Part shown: in pieces, positions 25,293-33,913 of the stretch
Position numbering within the stretch: the first letter of the stretch is position 1
Layout of the letters: every line of letters begins with the position of its first letter
DNA from: CAVVVS01 sp963751355
GTDB lineage: Bacteria; Bacteroidota; Ignavibacteria; Ignavibacteriales; Ignavibacteriaceae
NCBI GenBank assembly: GCA_963751355.1
Contig: CAVVVS010000011.1
Coordinates: forward strand, 1-36,330
Length of the DNA: 36,330 nt
Reading direction: 5' to 3'
Notes under the pieces: generated by a model
What the model was told of the DNA's origin: nothing
The model's input: only the letters and a program-made list of their open reading frames with translations
Database searches by the model: none
Translations under genes and position numbers: made by a program

Positions 25293-26887
25293 TAAAATAC
25301 TTTTCCATTATAATCTTTGTATTCGGTTCAATTACTCTTTTTTCCCAGGTTGACCAAAAACAAAATCCAAACGTGGAATTACCGGATTTTGTTATAACGG
25401 GTAAAGATATAATTTCGGTTGAAAGCGCACATAAGATGGCGCCTGATTTTGTTTCTACTCTCTCGGAAGAATATTTAAAACCGGCATTTTCACCGGAAGA
25501 ACTTCCAGTAAGAGAACTAGGAAGTCCATTAAAACGGCCCTTGGAATTAAATGATAGCTTAAAATATGTAAACGGTTATTTTTATTTTGGATCTGGTTTG
25601 TATTCATTACCGGTAGCAGGATTTAATTATACTAAACCTTTTACGAATGGTATTTTTGAAGGCTTTGCCGACGGAATTTATCAACGTGCTTATGTTGAAA
25701 ATAGCGACAGATACTCGTTGTCGGGCGGTGCAAATTTATCATATTTTATTCCGAACGATGCCGGTTTTATTCCCGGTACTAAGTTTAAAGTGCACGGTAA
25801 ATACGGAACTTCTGCATATAAGTTATTCGCATCAAATACACCACAATTTAAGAGAACCCTGGATAAAGGCAATATTTATCTAAATATGAACAATCTTTCC
25901 GGAAAGACATTTACATTTGCGGCTAAATTGGCTGATAATTCTTATTCTATAACAGAAGAGGCTTTTTCAGAAAATCTTTTTGATGTTTACGGAATGGCAA
26001 AAATATCACTCCCGTCATTCAATCTTGGGGCGGATGTGAATTACAAATCTCAGAAGCTCAATAATAATTTGGGGAGCAACTTAATTTATAATTTTATAAA
26101 GGTGCATCCCAAAGTTGGGATTAATGTCGGTGACAATCTGAAAGCGGAATTTGGATTTTTATACGCTAATACCGGAGCTAATAATTTTATCTCTCCAACC
26201 GCATCATTAGCTTTTAAGATCGATAACGGAGTTTCGCTTTTCGGTGAATATGCACCCGATGTTAATTTTTATAACATCGGGTATTTCTTGAATAAGAACA
26301 GATATTTTAATATTCAAAATTTTACTAATTTATTCGTTTCTAAACCAACAAAGTTTAACATTATTATTAAGTACGAATATTACACATATTTTGAAATTGA
26401 TGCCGGGTTTAAAATATCTTCGAGCAAGCACTACCCTTATTTTTCTGGTTCCGGAACATCGGGATTATTCAATGTAGTTACGACGGACGGAAGAAGCGGG
26501 GATGTTTTTTTTAACTTACTCTTTCATCTCGGACCTTACGGAACTTTTTACGGTACAGCCGAATTTAACAATACTCAGGATACCAGCGGCAATATCCTTC
26601 CTTATTATTCCAGGGGAAGGATATCGATGAATTACGGTTACTCTTTCAACAACGGATTAACTACGGAAGCTAATCTTATTTATCATTCCGGTACATATGC
26701 CAATATAAATAATACAGTAAGCATAAATCCGTTTGTTGATCTCGGACTTAATTTCAAATATCGGCTTAATTCAAATTTTGACTTAACATTGCAGTTATCA
26801 AATTTATTGAATCATAAAAATTATATTTGGATGGGATATCAAGAACTCCCCATGAATGTTGTTGCAGGATTCCGGTATCATTGGTAA
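25289..26887 (+). CDS. Outer-membrane beta-barrel protein, 532 aa
   Basis: A signal peptide (about 1-19, TLFSQ) is followed by VELPDFVITGKDIISVE and then about 16-20 amphipathic beta strands, ending with the barrel signature GFRYHW. ELPDFVITGKD recalls the N-terminal segments of TonB-linked barrels, but no full plug domain is visible. With the overlapping TPR gene it probably forms an outer-membrane complex. The HU-SPOR/ExbB/ExbD/TonB operon begins 357 bases downstream and may energise it; this is an inference. Confidence 0.85.
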   Translation: MIKYFSIIIFVFGSITLFSQVDQKQNPNVELPDFVITGKDIISVESAHKMAPDFVSTLSEEYLKPAFSPEELPVRELGSPLKRPLELNDSLKYVNGYFYFGSGLYSLPVAGFNYTKPFTNGIFEGFADGIYQRAYVENSDRYSLSGGANLSYFIPNDAGFIPGTKFKVHGKYGTSAYKLFASNTPQFKRTLDKGNIYLNMNNLSGKTFTFAAKLADNSYSITEEAFSENLFDVYGMAKISLPSFNLGADVNYKSQKLNNNLGSNLIYNFIKVHPKVGINVGDNLKAEFGFLYANTGANNFISPTASLAFKIDNGVSLFGEYAPDVNFYNIGYFLNKNRYFNIQNFTNLFVSKPTKFNIIIKYEYYTYFEIDAGFKISSSKHYPYFSGSGTSGLFNVVTTDGRSGDVFFNLLFHLGPYGTFYGTAEFNNTQDTSGNILPYYSRGRISMNYGYSFNNGLTTEANLIYHSGTYANINNTVSINPFVDLGLNFKYRLNSNFDLTLQLSNLLNHKNYIWMGYQELPMNVVAGFRYHW

Positions 26888-27243
26888 TTTTTGTAACGAC
26901 TGAAAGACGTTCCGTGATTTGTACCGGCTTTTAGCTACAGGTCATTATGAGTTGAAAGAATATGATATCCTTTAATTTACGTATCGTTAAAAGTTAAAAT
27001 TTATTTTTTCTGTTATATCATCGGCCTCGGCAGATTAATTTTGTATATTATCTTTGAACTGTTTTTTGAGACGATGATTATTACTTTGAGGATGTCATAA
27101 ATAGCTGATCCGGCAGAACTATAGTGTTATATTACATATTAAGTGTACATTATTTAAAATTAATTAGTTCATTTTGTATTTAATTTAGATTAAATTAATT
27201 TATTAATGACGTGACTTTTATAAACTAAATAAGATGAATTTAA
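26888..27243. other. Intergenic region before the HU-SPOR operon
   Basis: 356 very AT-rich bases with no coding potential. It separates the TPR/barrel operon from the HU-SPOR/TonB operon and should contain the latter's promoter. I saw no strong hairpin terminator or known riboswitch, and the start codon at 27244 has no clear ribosome site. Confidence 0.45.
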
Positions 27244-29259
27244 ATGACTAAAGCTGAGTTAATAAGAAAAATATCAAAACGCAGCGGCGTTCCGGATTCG
27301 GAGGCAAAAATATTTTTCGAATTATTTTTGAAACGAGCATCTGAACAGCTAAAACCCGGTGAGGCTATAAAACTTGAGCAGATGGGATATTTCCAATTAA
27401 GAAAGGGAGTGATTAAAAATATTACTACTGCCGGCAATGAAGAAGGAAAAAATATTATTTATGCCGATTTAATGGTTTATTATCCTGAAGACGATGATCA
27501 GGAAGCAATTAATGATAATCTTATTTTTAATGTCCCTTCTGAAAACACTGGTGAACACAGTACGATTGATTCTTTTTTCAGTTTAAGTATCGGTAAGCCG
27601 GTTATTCCTCTTCGAGGTATCAAGCCAACCGAATTTTTTAATCCTCCAACAGGTCTTGCATTAACAAAATTAATCGAATCAAAAGTTGAAAAGCTGCTCA
27701 AGGAAACGAAAATTGTCAAGCAGTTTGTGAAAGGCAATGAAGTCTTATTAATAGACGCTCAAAATAAAAACACAAACCAGATTGAGATTGCATGGGGGGA
27801 TACTCCCGATAAAGAATCTAAAGATTTAAGCCACGAAAACATAGCGGAAGATGACCTGACCGAATATGAAAATGTTTCATGGGATTTTGGTGAAAATTTA
27901 TCGAAGGAGATAGAAGAAGAGGCAATATTGGATATTGATAAAGAACCGGATAGTTTTTCTGATTTTGACAATGATGTTTCCAAATTATCGTGGGATTTCG
28001 GAGATGAGGAGACTGAAAGTTTTAAAGGTGCCCCTCCAGATGAATCGGTGACTAATAACGATGTAGATAGTCATGAGGATTCTTCATCTTATACACCTAA
28101 AGAAGATAATGAAATTTCCGATATTAAACGCGATGAAATTGATGATGAAGAGATAAACCTAGATGAAGAAAAAGAAAAAGTATTCGATTCTTTGAGTGAG
28201 CAGGATATGGAAGATGTTGATGAAGACAATATGGGCGATTTTCAGAAAGTGAGATCATTTACTTCCGAAATTTTACCCTCGATGTCAGAAAATTCTAGAC
28301 TAACTGAATCAGATCTCGACTGGGATTTTGATGCCACAAGGCTAGAAAATGAAAATTCAAGTCGATATCCTTCTGAAGATGGCGAAGATGAAATAGTTGA
28401 TGAAAACGGCTTTAAAAGAGTAAAAAAGACTACTATTCACAATTTTACTTCCGATGAGACTTTGGATGATAAATATATTTCCGGTAGCCAAAACGCCGAT
28501 TTAGATGAACATGATAATTCTGAGACTGAAGTAATTAAAGCCTCGGAGAAAAACGATATTAGCGACAATTCGACTTACGACGGTTATGCTGCGAGATTAA
28601 AATTGAGGGAGATGCATGACAAGAAACGCAGAGCTCCGGTGGTATTTTTAATAGCAATCACTACGATTTTACTTGTCTCTGCTGCTCTTTTCTTCTACTT
28701 GAAAGACAGCGATTTTCTGAATTTTAATAAACCAAATAAACCATCAAGTACTGTCCTTGAGGCATCAACGCCGGTTATAATTAACCGTAAGTTTGATATT
28801 CCAGTAACTTATCCTTATGCTAAAAAAGAGGGAGGAAATGTTACAACGGGTGCGATTACTTCATCTGTTTTTAAGACAAGCAAAACAAATTTGAAGGATA
28901 ATAAAGAAGGGAGCAATTTATCTGGTATACCCAATCATGATAACACCGAAACAAATAAGGTTAAAACTTCCCCTAACAAAGCAGCCGGGAATACCTCAGT
29001 AACAATTATGCCTGAATCTAGAAAATATGTAAAAGTTGATGGAAATATATACAAAGTCGGTGATGTTTATGTGGTCCAGGTCTCTTCATGGAAATCAGAA
29101 TCCATTGCGGAAAAACAGGCTGCAAAATATAAGGCAAAAGGATTTTATGCTTTTATTGAAAAGGCAGAAATACCGGGTCGAGGAACCTGGTACCGTGTAA
29201 GGGTTGGTAATTTTGACTCGTTAACATTAGCTAAAAATTTTATTAGAAATAAAAAATAA
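27244..29259 (+). CDS. HU-domain plus SPOR-domain transmembrane protein, 671 aa
   Basis: Residues 1-85 form an HU-like domain (MTKAELIRKISKRSGVPDSE, then GEAIKLEQMGYFQLRKG). An acidic, probably disordered linker (about 180-455) carries three repeats of a W-D-F motif (SWDFGEN ~212, SWDFGDEE ~248, DWDFDAT ~358). One transmembrane helix (about 463-484) follows, then a periplasmic linker and a C-terminal SPOR domain (about 604-668, VYVVQVSSWKSESIAEKQAA) that binds denuded peptidoglycan. So the HU part is cytoplasmic and the SPOR part sits at the septal wall. The order fits the Bacteroidota HU-CCDC81/SPOR family. It heads the operon with exbB, exbD and tonB. Confidence 0.92.
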   Translation: MTKAELIRKISKRSGVPDSEAKIFFELFLKRASEQLKPGEAIKLEQMGYFQLRKGVIKNITTAGNEEGKNIIYADLMVYYPEDDDQEAINDNLIFNVPSENTGEHSTIDSFFSLSIGKPVIPLRGIKPTEFFNPPTGLALTKLIESKVEKLLKETKIVKQFVKGNEVLLIDAQNKNTNQIEIAWGDTPDKESKDLSHENIAEDDLTEYENVSWDFGENLSKEIEEEAILDIDKEPDSFSDFDNDVSKLSWDFGDEETESFKGAPPDESVTNNDVDSHEDSSSYTPKEDNEISDIKRDEIDDEEINLDEEKEKVFDSLSEQDMEDVDEDNMGDFQKVRSFTSEILPSMSENSRLTESDLDWDFDATRLENENSSRYPSEDGEDEIVDENGFKRVKKTTIHNFTSDETLDDKYISGSQNADLDEHDNSETEVIKASEKNDISDNSTYDGYAARLKLREMHDKKRRAPVVFLIAITTILLVSAALFFYLKDSDFLNFNKPNKPSSTVLEASTPVIINRKFDIPVTYPYAKKEGGNVTTGAITSSVFKTSKTNLKDNKEGSNLSGIPNHDNTETNKVKTSPNKAAGNTSVTIMPESRKYVKVDGNIYKVGDVYVVQVSSWKSESIAEKQAAKYKAKGFYAFIEKAEIPGRGTWYRVRVGNFDSLTLAKNFIRNKK

Positions 29260-29285
29260 CAATGATTTAATAATAAGGATATGCT

Positions 29286-29942
29286 ATGAACTTATTCTCA
29301 ATATTTCTCAAGGGCGGACTTATAATGTGGCCGATTTTGTTATGTTCAATTATCGGGCTTGCTGTTATAATCGATAGATATGTTGTGCTTAGGAAAGCTA
29401 AAATCAACGTTCCTGCTTTTATGGTTCGGATACGTGGACTCATTAAGAAAAAGGACATAGCCGGGGCAACCAGTTACTGCATGGAAGAAAATTCACCGGC
29501 TGCTAACATCATTAGGAAAGGATTGAAGAAGTATAAATTAGGGCACGAAAGAGTAAAGGAAGCTATCGAAAATGCGGGCACTCAGGAGGTTGGGAAACTT
29601 GAAAAAGGATTATCAATCCTGGCAACGGTCGCGGGTATTGCTCCATTACTCGGATTTCTCGGAACCGTTACCGGAATGATTTCAGCCTTTATGAGAATTC
29701 AAGATTTAGCAGGTGCAGCTAATCCTAGCGATTTAGCCAGTGGTATTTGGGAAGCGCTGGTTACGACGGCCTTCGGGCTGATTGTCGGTATTCCGGCCTT
29801 AGCATTCTATAATTATTTTCAGCATGCAGTAAAAAAATTAGTTACTGATATGGAAACAGTGGCAAATGATGTTGTTGACATTGTACAGGATACTTCGACG
29901 AACTTTTCCAATGTTGAAGAAGAAATCGAAATCGATATATAG
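29286..29942 (+). CDS. exbB: MotA/TolQ/ExbB proton channel protein
   Basis: 218 aa with three transmembrane segments: about 8-28; about 108-130 in the signature ILATVAGIAPLLGFLGTVTG; and about 155-178 (TTAFGLIVGIPALAFYNYF). It forms the proton-driven stator with the ExbD homologue encoded 10 bases downstream. Whether it serves TonB or Tol is not decided by sequence alone, but the TonB gene two positions on favours the former. Confidence 0.95.
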   Translation: MNLFSIFLKGGLIMWPILLCSIIGLAVIIDRYVVLRKAKINVPAFMVRIRGLIKKKDIAGATSYCMEENSPAANIIRKGLKKYKLGHERVKEAIENAGTQEVGKLEKGLSILATVAGIAPLLGFLGTVTGMISAFMRIQDLAGAANPSDLASGIWEALVTTAFGLIVGIPALAFYNYFQHAVKKLVTDMETVANDVVDIVQDTSTNFSNVEEEIEIDI

Positions 29943-29951
29943 GATATTAAT

Positions 29952-30356
29952 ATGAAATTTAAAGTTTCAAGCGAACCAATGACAGCGTTTAGCTATTCTT
30001 CGTTAACGGATATAGTAATGTTGTTAATCATCTTTTTTCTGTTAACATCTCAATTTGTTGTGCAGACGGGTGTGAAGGTGAAATTACCGGGTTCAAAAAC
30101 TAATGAACAGACTGCGCCGTCTAAGTTTATTGTAACTCTAACCCCTGCAGGAGCTGTTTATCTTGGTTCAGATCAGGTTAGCCTGGCTGATTTACCCGGA
30201 AAATTGAGTGTACTTCAAAAACAAACCTCAGGGGATAATTTAATTATCAGAGCCGATAAAACCGTTACGGTGGATTTGGTAATAAAAGTAATTGATGCTG
30301 CTAAGGCTTCGGGGATTGATAAATTTACGATTCAAACCGAGAGAGAAAATCTTTGA
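29952..30356 (+). CDS. exbD: ExbD/TolR biopolymer transport protein
   Basis: 134 aa. SLTDIVMLLIIFFLLTSQF contains the transmembrane helix with the conserved proton-carrying Asp (residue 20), and a small periplasmic domain follows (NLIIRADKTVTVDLVIKVID). Its stop overlaps the next gene's TTG start (TTGA), coupling it to tonB. Confidence 0.95.
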   Translation: MKFKVSSEPMTAFSYSSLTDIVMLLIIFFLLTSQFVVQTGVKVKLPGSKTNEQTAPSKFIVTLTPAGAVYLGSDQVSLADLPGKLSVLQKQTSGDNLIIRADKTVTVDLVIKVIDAAKASGIDKFTIQTERENL

Positions 30357-31096
30357 GCAAAAATAAAAAAAATATAAAAAAATCAGAAGGTTCCAGATTA
30401 CGTTATAGTTCTATCAAACATGCGTCGTATTCTGTATCGTTTCTGATTCATGCTATTATATTAATAATATTTTTGTTTATTAATTTTACAATGTATACTC
30501 CTCCCAAAAAATATGTCGAGTTATCATTTGGAACTTCAGGCAAGACTGGTTCCTCCGGTGCTATTGGTACACAGATAAAAAAAGTTGAGGAAATTTCTAA
30601 ACCAGAACCCAAAAATGAATCAAAAGATAAAAGTCCTGAGGTTAAAAAAGTTGATTTGCCTAAAGCACAGCATACCGAAGAGGAAAATATAATAAAGGCT
30701 GCGGCAAAAAATAAAGAGAAGACTAATACTGCCAAAAACGAAACAAAAGAAAAAACAAATTCCAACGAAACAGCAGAAGGACAGGGAAATAAAGCAAAAG
30801 GAAGCGGTAGTTTCGGATACGATATCGATTGGGGAGGTAAAGGTCAAAGGAAAATTTATAGCTACACCCTGCCTGCATATCCCGAGGGCGTAAACAAACA
30901 AATTGATATCAGATTAAAATTTTCCATTCTACCGGATGGCACGGTGGGAACAATTATTCCTCTGACAAAAGCAGATACAAGATTGGAGAATACGGCAATT
31001 AATTCATTGAAACAATGGAGATTTGAACCGCTGGATCCCACACAAAAACAAGGCGAACAAACTGCCGTTATTGTTTTTCCTTATCGTCTTCAGTGA
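30353..31096 (+). CDS. tonB: TonB-family energy transducer
   Basis: 247 aa with a TTG start inside the exbD stop (TTGA). A cytoplasmic basic stretch is followed by one transmembrane helix (about 28-46), a Lys/Glu/Asn-rich periplasmic linker (about 60-150) in place of the usual Pro-rich one, and a C-terminal TonB domain (YTLPAYPEGVNKQIDIRLKF, then ENTAINSLKQWRFEPL). It passes proton-motive force from ExbB/ExbD to outer-membrane receptors, perhaps including the upstream barrel. Its 3' end overlaps a convergent gene by 29 bases. Confidence 0.93.
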   Translation: MSKNKKNIKKSEGSRLRYSSIKHASYSVSFLIHAIILIIFLFINFTMYTPPKKYVELSFGTSGKTGSSGAIGTQIKKVEEISKPEPKNESKDKSPEVKKVDLPKAQHTEEENIIKAAAKNKEKTNTAKNETKEKTNSNETAEGQGNKAKGSGSFGYDIDWGGKGQRKIYSYTLPAYPEGVNKQIDIRLKFSILPDGTVGTIIPLTKADTRLENTAINSLKQWRFEPLDPTQKQGEQTAVIVFPYRLQ

Positions 31097-31367
31097 TCAT
31101 ATCACCATAGTACATTTTATAAAAAAAATATTCTGCAACGGACAACAATGTTAATGAGAAATCGTCTCTATTATATAAATAGCCGAATCCTGAAGGCTTT
31201 AGTATTAATTTTGTCAACAGATCCGTTAGTGACCAACCAACTGAAAATAAAATACCAATTAAAGTAAGATTTAATAATGCCGCTGAAATATTTTCGGTTT
31301 GCCATTTCTTAGTAAAAATGATAAGAGCGAAAATAAAATGGATAAAAAATATTAGTGCCGCTATCAT
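31068..31367 (-). CDS. Small membrane protein, 99 aa
   Basis: Two or three hydrophobic helices (about 2-18, 30-55 and possibly 70-85) and a charged tail. It is not recognised. It overlaps the end of tonB by 29 bases tail to tail and lies 25 bases after the DUF4199-like gene in the same orientation, so it may be the last gene of a three-gene membrane operon. The overlap lowers confidence slightly. Confidence 0.65.
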   Translation of the reverse strand: MIAALIFFIHFIFALIIFTKKWQTENISAALLNLTLIGILFSVGWSLTDLLTKLILKPSGFGYLYNRDDFSLTLLSVAEYFFYKMYYGDMITEDDKEKQ

Positions 31368-31392
31368 ATAATAAAGAAATCCGGATGATTTG

Positions 31393-31893
31393 TTAACGAT
31401 ATTTTTTATTTATCAAGGTCATTCCAAGTAAACCGCCTAATAATCCGAAGATTATATAAATAAACATATTGCTAAAGAAGATTGCTATGGTGTAAAAAGC
31501 AGAAAAACCTGTAGTTGTAATCTGGTGGCTAATATAGTGAAAATACACAATTGTTTGCTGAAATATTGGACCCAATTTCCAATTTTTTAACATTGCTTCA
31601 GACTGTGGTAATGTTGTTATAAAATCGTTGCTCTTTGTGAAATAGGTTATAATCACATCAAATATTGTCGCAAAAAAAGCGGAAAAAAAACCGGTCAATA
31701 CACCGTATTTTAAGGCAAAGCCGGAGGAAATTTTAGCGTAATGTCCGGTAACTTTTTGATGTAAATAAAGTGATAAAAAGGCGGCAAATGGTACTATTAA
31801 ACAACATCCAAAACTCTTAATACCTGGAACTGTAGTTAAAACAGCCGCACCAAAACCGCATACAAGGGGAGGTAAATATTTATTCGAATTCAT
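31393..31893 (-). CDS. DUF4199-like membrane protein
   Basis: 166 aa with about four transmembrane helices. LKYGVLTGFFSAFFATIFDV and the closing GLLGGLLGMTLINKK fit DUF4199-type proteins common in Bacteroidota. No function is known. Its start shares one base with the stop of the upstream DUF2085 gene, so the two are coupled. Confidence 0.75.
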   Translation of the reverse strand: MNSNKYLPPLVCGFGAAVLTTVPGIKSFGCCLIVPFAAFLSLYLHQKVTGHYAKISSGFALKYGVLTGFFSAFFATIFDVIITYFTKSNDFITTLPQSEAMLKNWKLGPIFQQTIVYFHYISHQITTTGFSAFYTIAIFFSNMFIYIIFGLLGGLLGMTLINKKYR

Positions 31894-32378
31894 TATTCTC
31901 GAGTATTATACAAAAAATGATTTTCTATAGAATGTAAAATATACATAAATACAATTGAACCAAACAATATTCCTGTTGAAAAAGCAAGAATTTTTGAATA
32001 GTGGTATAATCCGATTGAACTGAATACTACATCAATTACCATTGGAATTAGCGCAATAATAAAGTATTTAATCGGAATGTTGAATTTAGTAATAATAAAT
32101 AATGAAATGAATGATGTAACTAACGCACCAAGATAAATTCCCGTGCACCTGGCGCAAACTAATAATCGATTCCCGTTGATATAAAATGTTTTTGCATCAA
32201 TTTGATGACATACCGTACCATAATCCCTCTTTAGAAAGGGTAAAAGAATATATGTGAATTTTGAGTTAGGAAATAATACCAGTATGGAAAATCCGGAACA
32301 CCAAATGATAAGTGCTAAAAAAAATATAGCACGGATAAAACTTCTCTTCGAAAATTTAGAATTTGCAATATTGTTCAC
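31893..32378 (-). CDS. DUF2085 membrane protein
   Basis: 161 aa with four helices. The family signature is clear: GTVCHQIDAKTF followed by LLVCARCTGIYLG, giving a CHQ and a CARC cluster on the same side of the membrane that could bind a metal or act in redox chemistry. The function is unknown. It is the first gene of the three-gene minus-strand cluster. Confidence 0.88.
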   Translation of the reverse strand: MNNIANSKFSKRSFIRAIFFLALIIWCSGFSILVLFPNSKFTYILLPFLKRDYGTVCHQIDAKTFYINGNRLLVCARCTGIYLGALVTSFISLFIITKFNIPIKYFIIALIPMVIDVVFSSIGLYHYSKILAFSTGILFGSIVFMYILHSIENHFLYNTRE

Positions 32379-32553
32379 AACTCTGTCGTCTATTATTTTT
32401 AGTAGTAATCAAATTAAATTAACAACGCAGACAGAAAGAATTAATATTTGATTTGCAGAAGTTAAGAAGGTTGAATTAATTTATTTTTCGTTCACCCCGG
32501 GCTCGTCTGCCTTTTCTGCACAGTTTTGGAAACTCATTATATAGGGATTTATT

Positions 32554-33420
32554 TTATTTTATGATTTGAAATATTTCTATTTTATCACTTGTTAAAACGT
32601 ATAACTTTTTATTAAAAATTAAGCTGCTGATAATCGCGTCATCTTTAGGGCGATCCAATAATGATATTTTTTTTAAGACAGAATCAGAGGAAGATAAATT
32701 TGAAAAATATATATTCTTGTCTGAATTAACAGTCATTAAATTAAAGATAATGTGAACGCCACGCATATTTTCTTTTTGATTTATTATCGCGAGTCCGTTG
32801 CCATATTGATCGAAAACCACAATTTTTTTCCCATCAATCACATAGAGATTATTTTTATCCGAGATTGCAAATTTCACCGGTTCTGAAAGCATATATGCGC
32901 CTGCATCATATCCGCCGAAATTTGAAATATAGTTACCAAACAGATCAAATTTTATAATCCTATTATTTTCGGAGTCGAGGATATACAAGTCTCCTTGCTG
33001 AGAAGTGGCACAGCATAGAGGATATCCGAACCTTTCTCCGCTGTTATCGCTGTTTTGAGTAGAAAGTTGGGAAACAAAATTTAAGTATTTATCAAACCTT
33101 TCGATTCGGTGATTATTTTTATCGCAGACATAAACATTTAACGAAGTAGCAAATATTCCGGAAGGGTAATCAAAATTACCCTGATTCCAGCCGTAACCGC
33201 CCGCATCTTTTATAACGTTTCCCGAAGTATCAATTTTGTAGATTTCGTCGTTGCCGGCATCACTTGCAAAAATAAAACCTGTAGAATTGATATAAAATGA
33301 AGAAGCGTTTTTAAATTTACATATCGAATTTTGGTACATAAATGTTTGTCCTTTCCCGTTATCGGATAAGAACAAAACGAAAAGAATAGAAGCAAAAAAA
33401 TATAAAAATGTTGATTTCAT
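32554..33420 (-). CDS. NHL-repeat beta-propeller protein, secreted
   Basis: 288 aa with a signal peptide (about 1-24). Repeated NHL-type blades are visible: GFIFASDAGNDEIYKIDTSG, NVYVCDKNNHRIERFDKY, DLYILDSENNRIIKFDLFG and NLYVIDGKKIVVFDQYG, followed by less regular blades. It probably forms a six-bladed propeller that binds a protein or carbohydrate outside the cytoplasm. It stands alone. Confidence 0.88.
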   Translation of the reverse strand: MKSTFLYFFASILFVLFLSDNGKGQTFMYQNSICKFKNASSFYINSTGFIFASDAGNDEIYKIDTSGNVIKDAGGYGWNQGNFDYPSGIFATSLNVYVCDKNNHRIERFDKYLNFVSQLSTQNSDNSGERFGYPLCCATSQQGDLYILDSENNRIIKFDLFGNYISNFGGYDAGAYMLSEPVKFAISDKNNLYVIDGKKIVVFDQYGNGLAIINQKENMRGVHIIFNLMTVNSDKNIYFSNLSSSDSVLKKISLLDRPKDDAIISSLIFNKKLYVLTSDKIEIFQIIK

Positions 33421-33605
33421 TTGTGAAAAAAGTCTTTCAAATAATTACATGAAAATATAATCATTATTATTAAATCAAAAGGGAAAAATTAAATATTTCT
33501 TGATGACACAGAAGTTAATAATTAGGCGTTTTGTCACAAATATATGGCTATCGATATACGGAGAATTTTTTGATATTAAGGAATTCTTCTTTAATTTTGT
33601 ACCAC

Positions 33606-33678
33606 TGCCTCATGGTGTAATTGGCAACACGTCTGACTCTGGATCAGAAGAGTCCAGGTTCGAACCCTGGTGAGGCAA
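33606..33678 (+). tRNA. tRNA-Gln (CTG)
   Basis: Acceptor TGCCTCA/TGAGGCA with discriminator A, anticodon stem TCTGA/TCAGA with loop CTCTGGA (anticodon CTG), T arm CCAGGTTCGAACCCTGG. 73 bases, no encoded CCA. It is 15 bases before tRNA-Glu. Confidence 0.96.
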
Positions 33679-33693
33679 CTAATGTGTAACATA

Positions 33694-33767
33694 GGCGCGT
33701 TCGTCTAGTGGCTTAGGACGCCGCCCTCTCAAGGCGGAGATCACGGGTTCGAATCCCGTACGCGCTA
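33694..33767 (+). tRNA. tRNA-Glu (CTC)
   Basis: Acceptor GGCGCGT/ACGCGCT with a G-U pair at position 1-72, discriminator A, anticodon stem CCGCC/GGCGG with loop CTCTCAA (anticodon CTC), T arm ACGGGTTCGAATCCCGT. 74 bases. Its 3' part is repeated, with an insertion, at 33828-33879. Confidence 0.95.
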
Positions 33768-33827
33768 CTGAAATCAATTGATGGTTACGTTTTGTTGAAT
33801 TCGAAAGGTATTATATAAAAACAGACT

Positions 33828-33879
33828 GAGATCACGGGTTCTCCCATCGGGATTCCTTCGGAAGAATCCCGTACGCGCT
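33828..33879 (+). repeat. Split partial copy of the tRNA-Glu 3' end
   Basis: GAGATCACGGGTTC (33828-33841) and GAATCCCGTACGCGCT (33864-33879) repeat the last 30 paired bases of the neighbouring tRNA-Glu exactly. A 22-base insert between them interrupts the T loop. The insert with its flank forms CGGGATTC/GAATCCCG. The original tRNA is complete, so this is a scar such as an att remnant or a tandem-duplication relic. No integrase gene is in the window. Confidence 0.8.
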
Positions 33880-33913
33880 TCGAAAAATCACTAATTCAAT
33901 CTCCAATTTTTTT

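Noticed and set aside
33828..33879. A third tRNA gene
   Set aside because: Only the 3' part of tRNA-Glu is present, split by an insertion; there is no acceptor 5' strand, D arm or anticodon arm.
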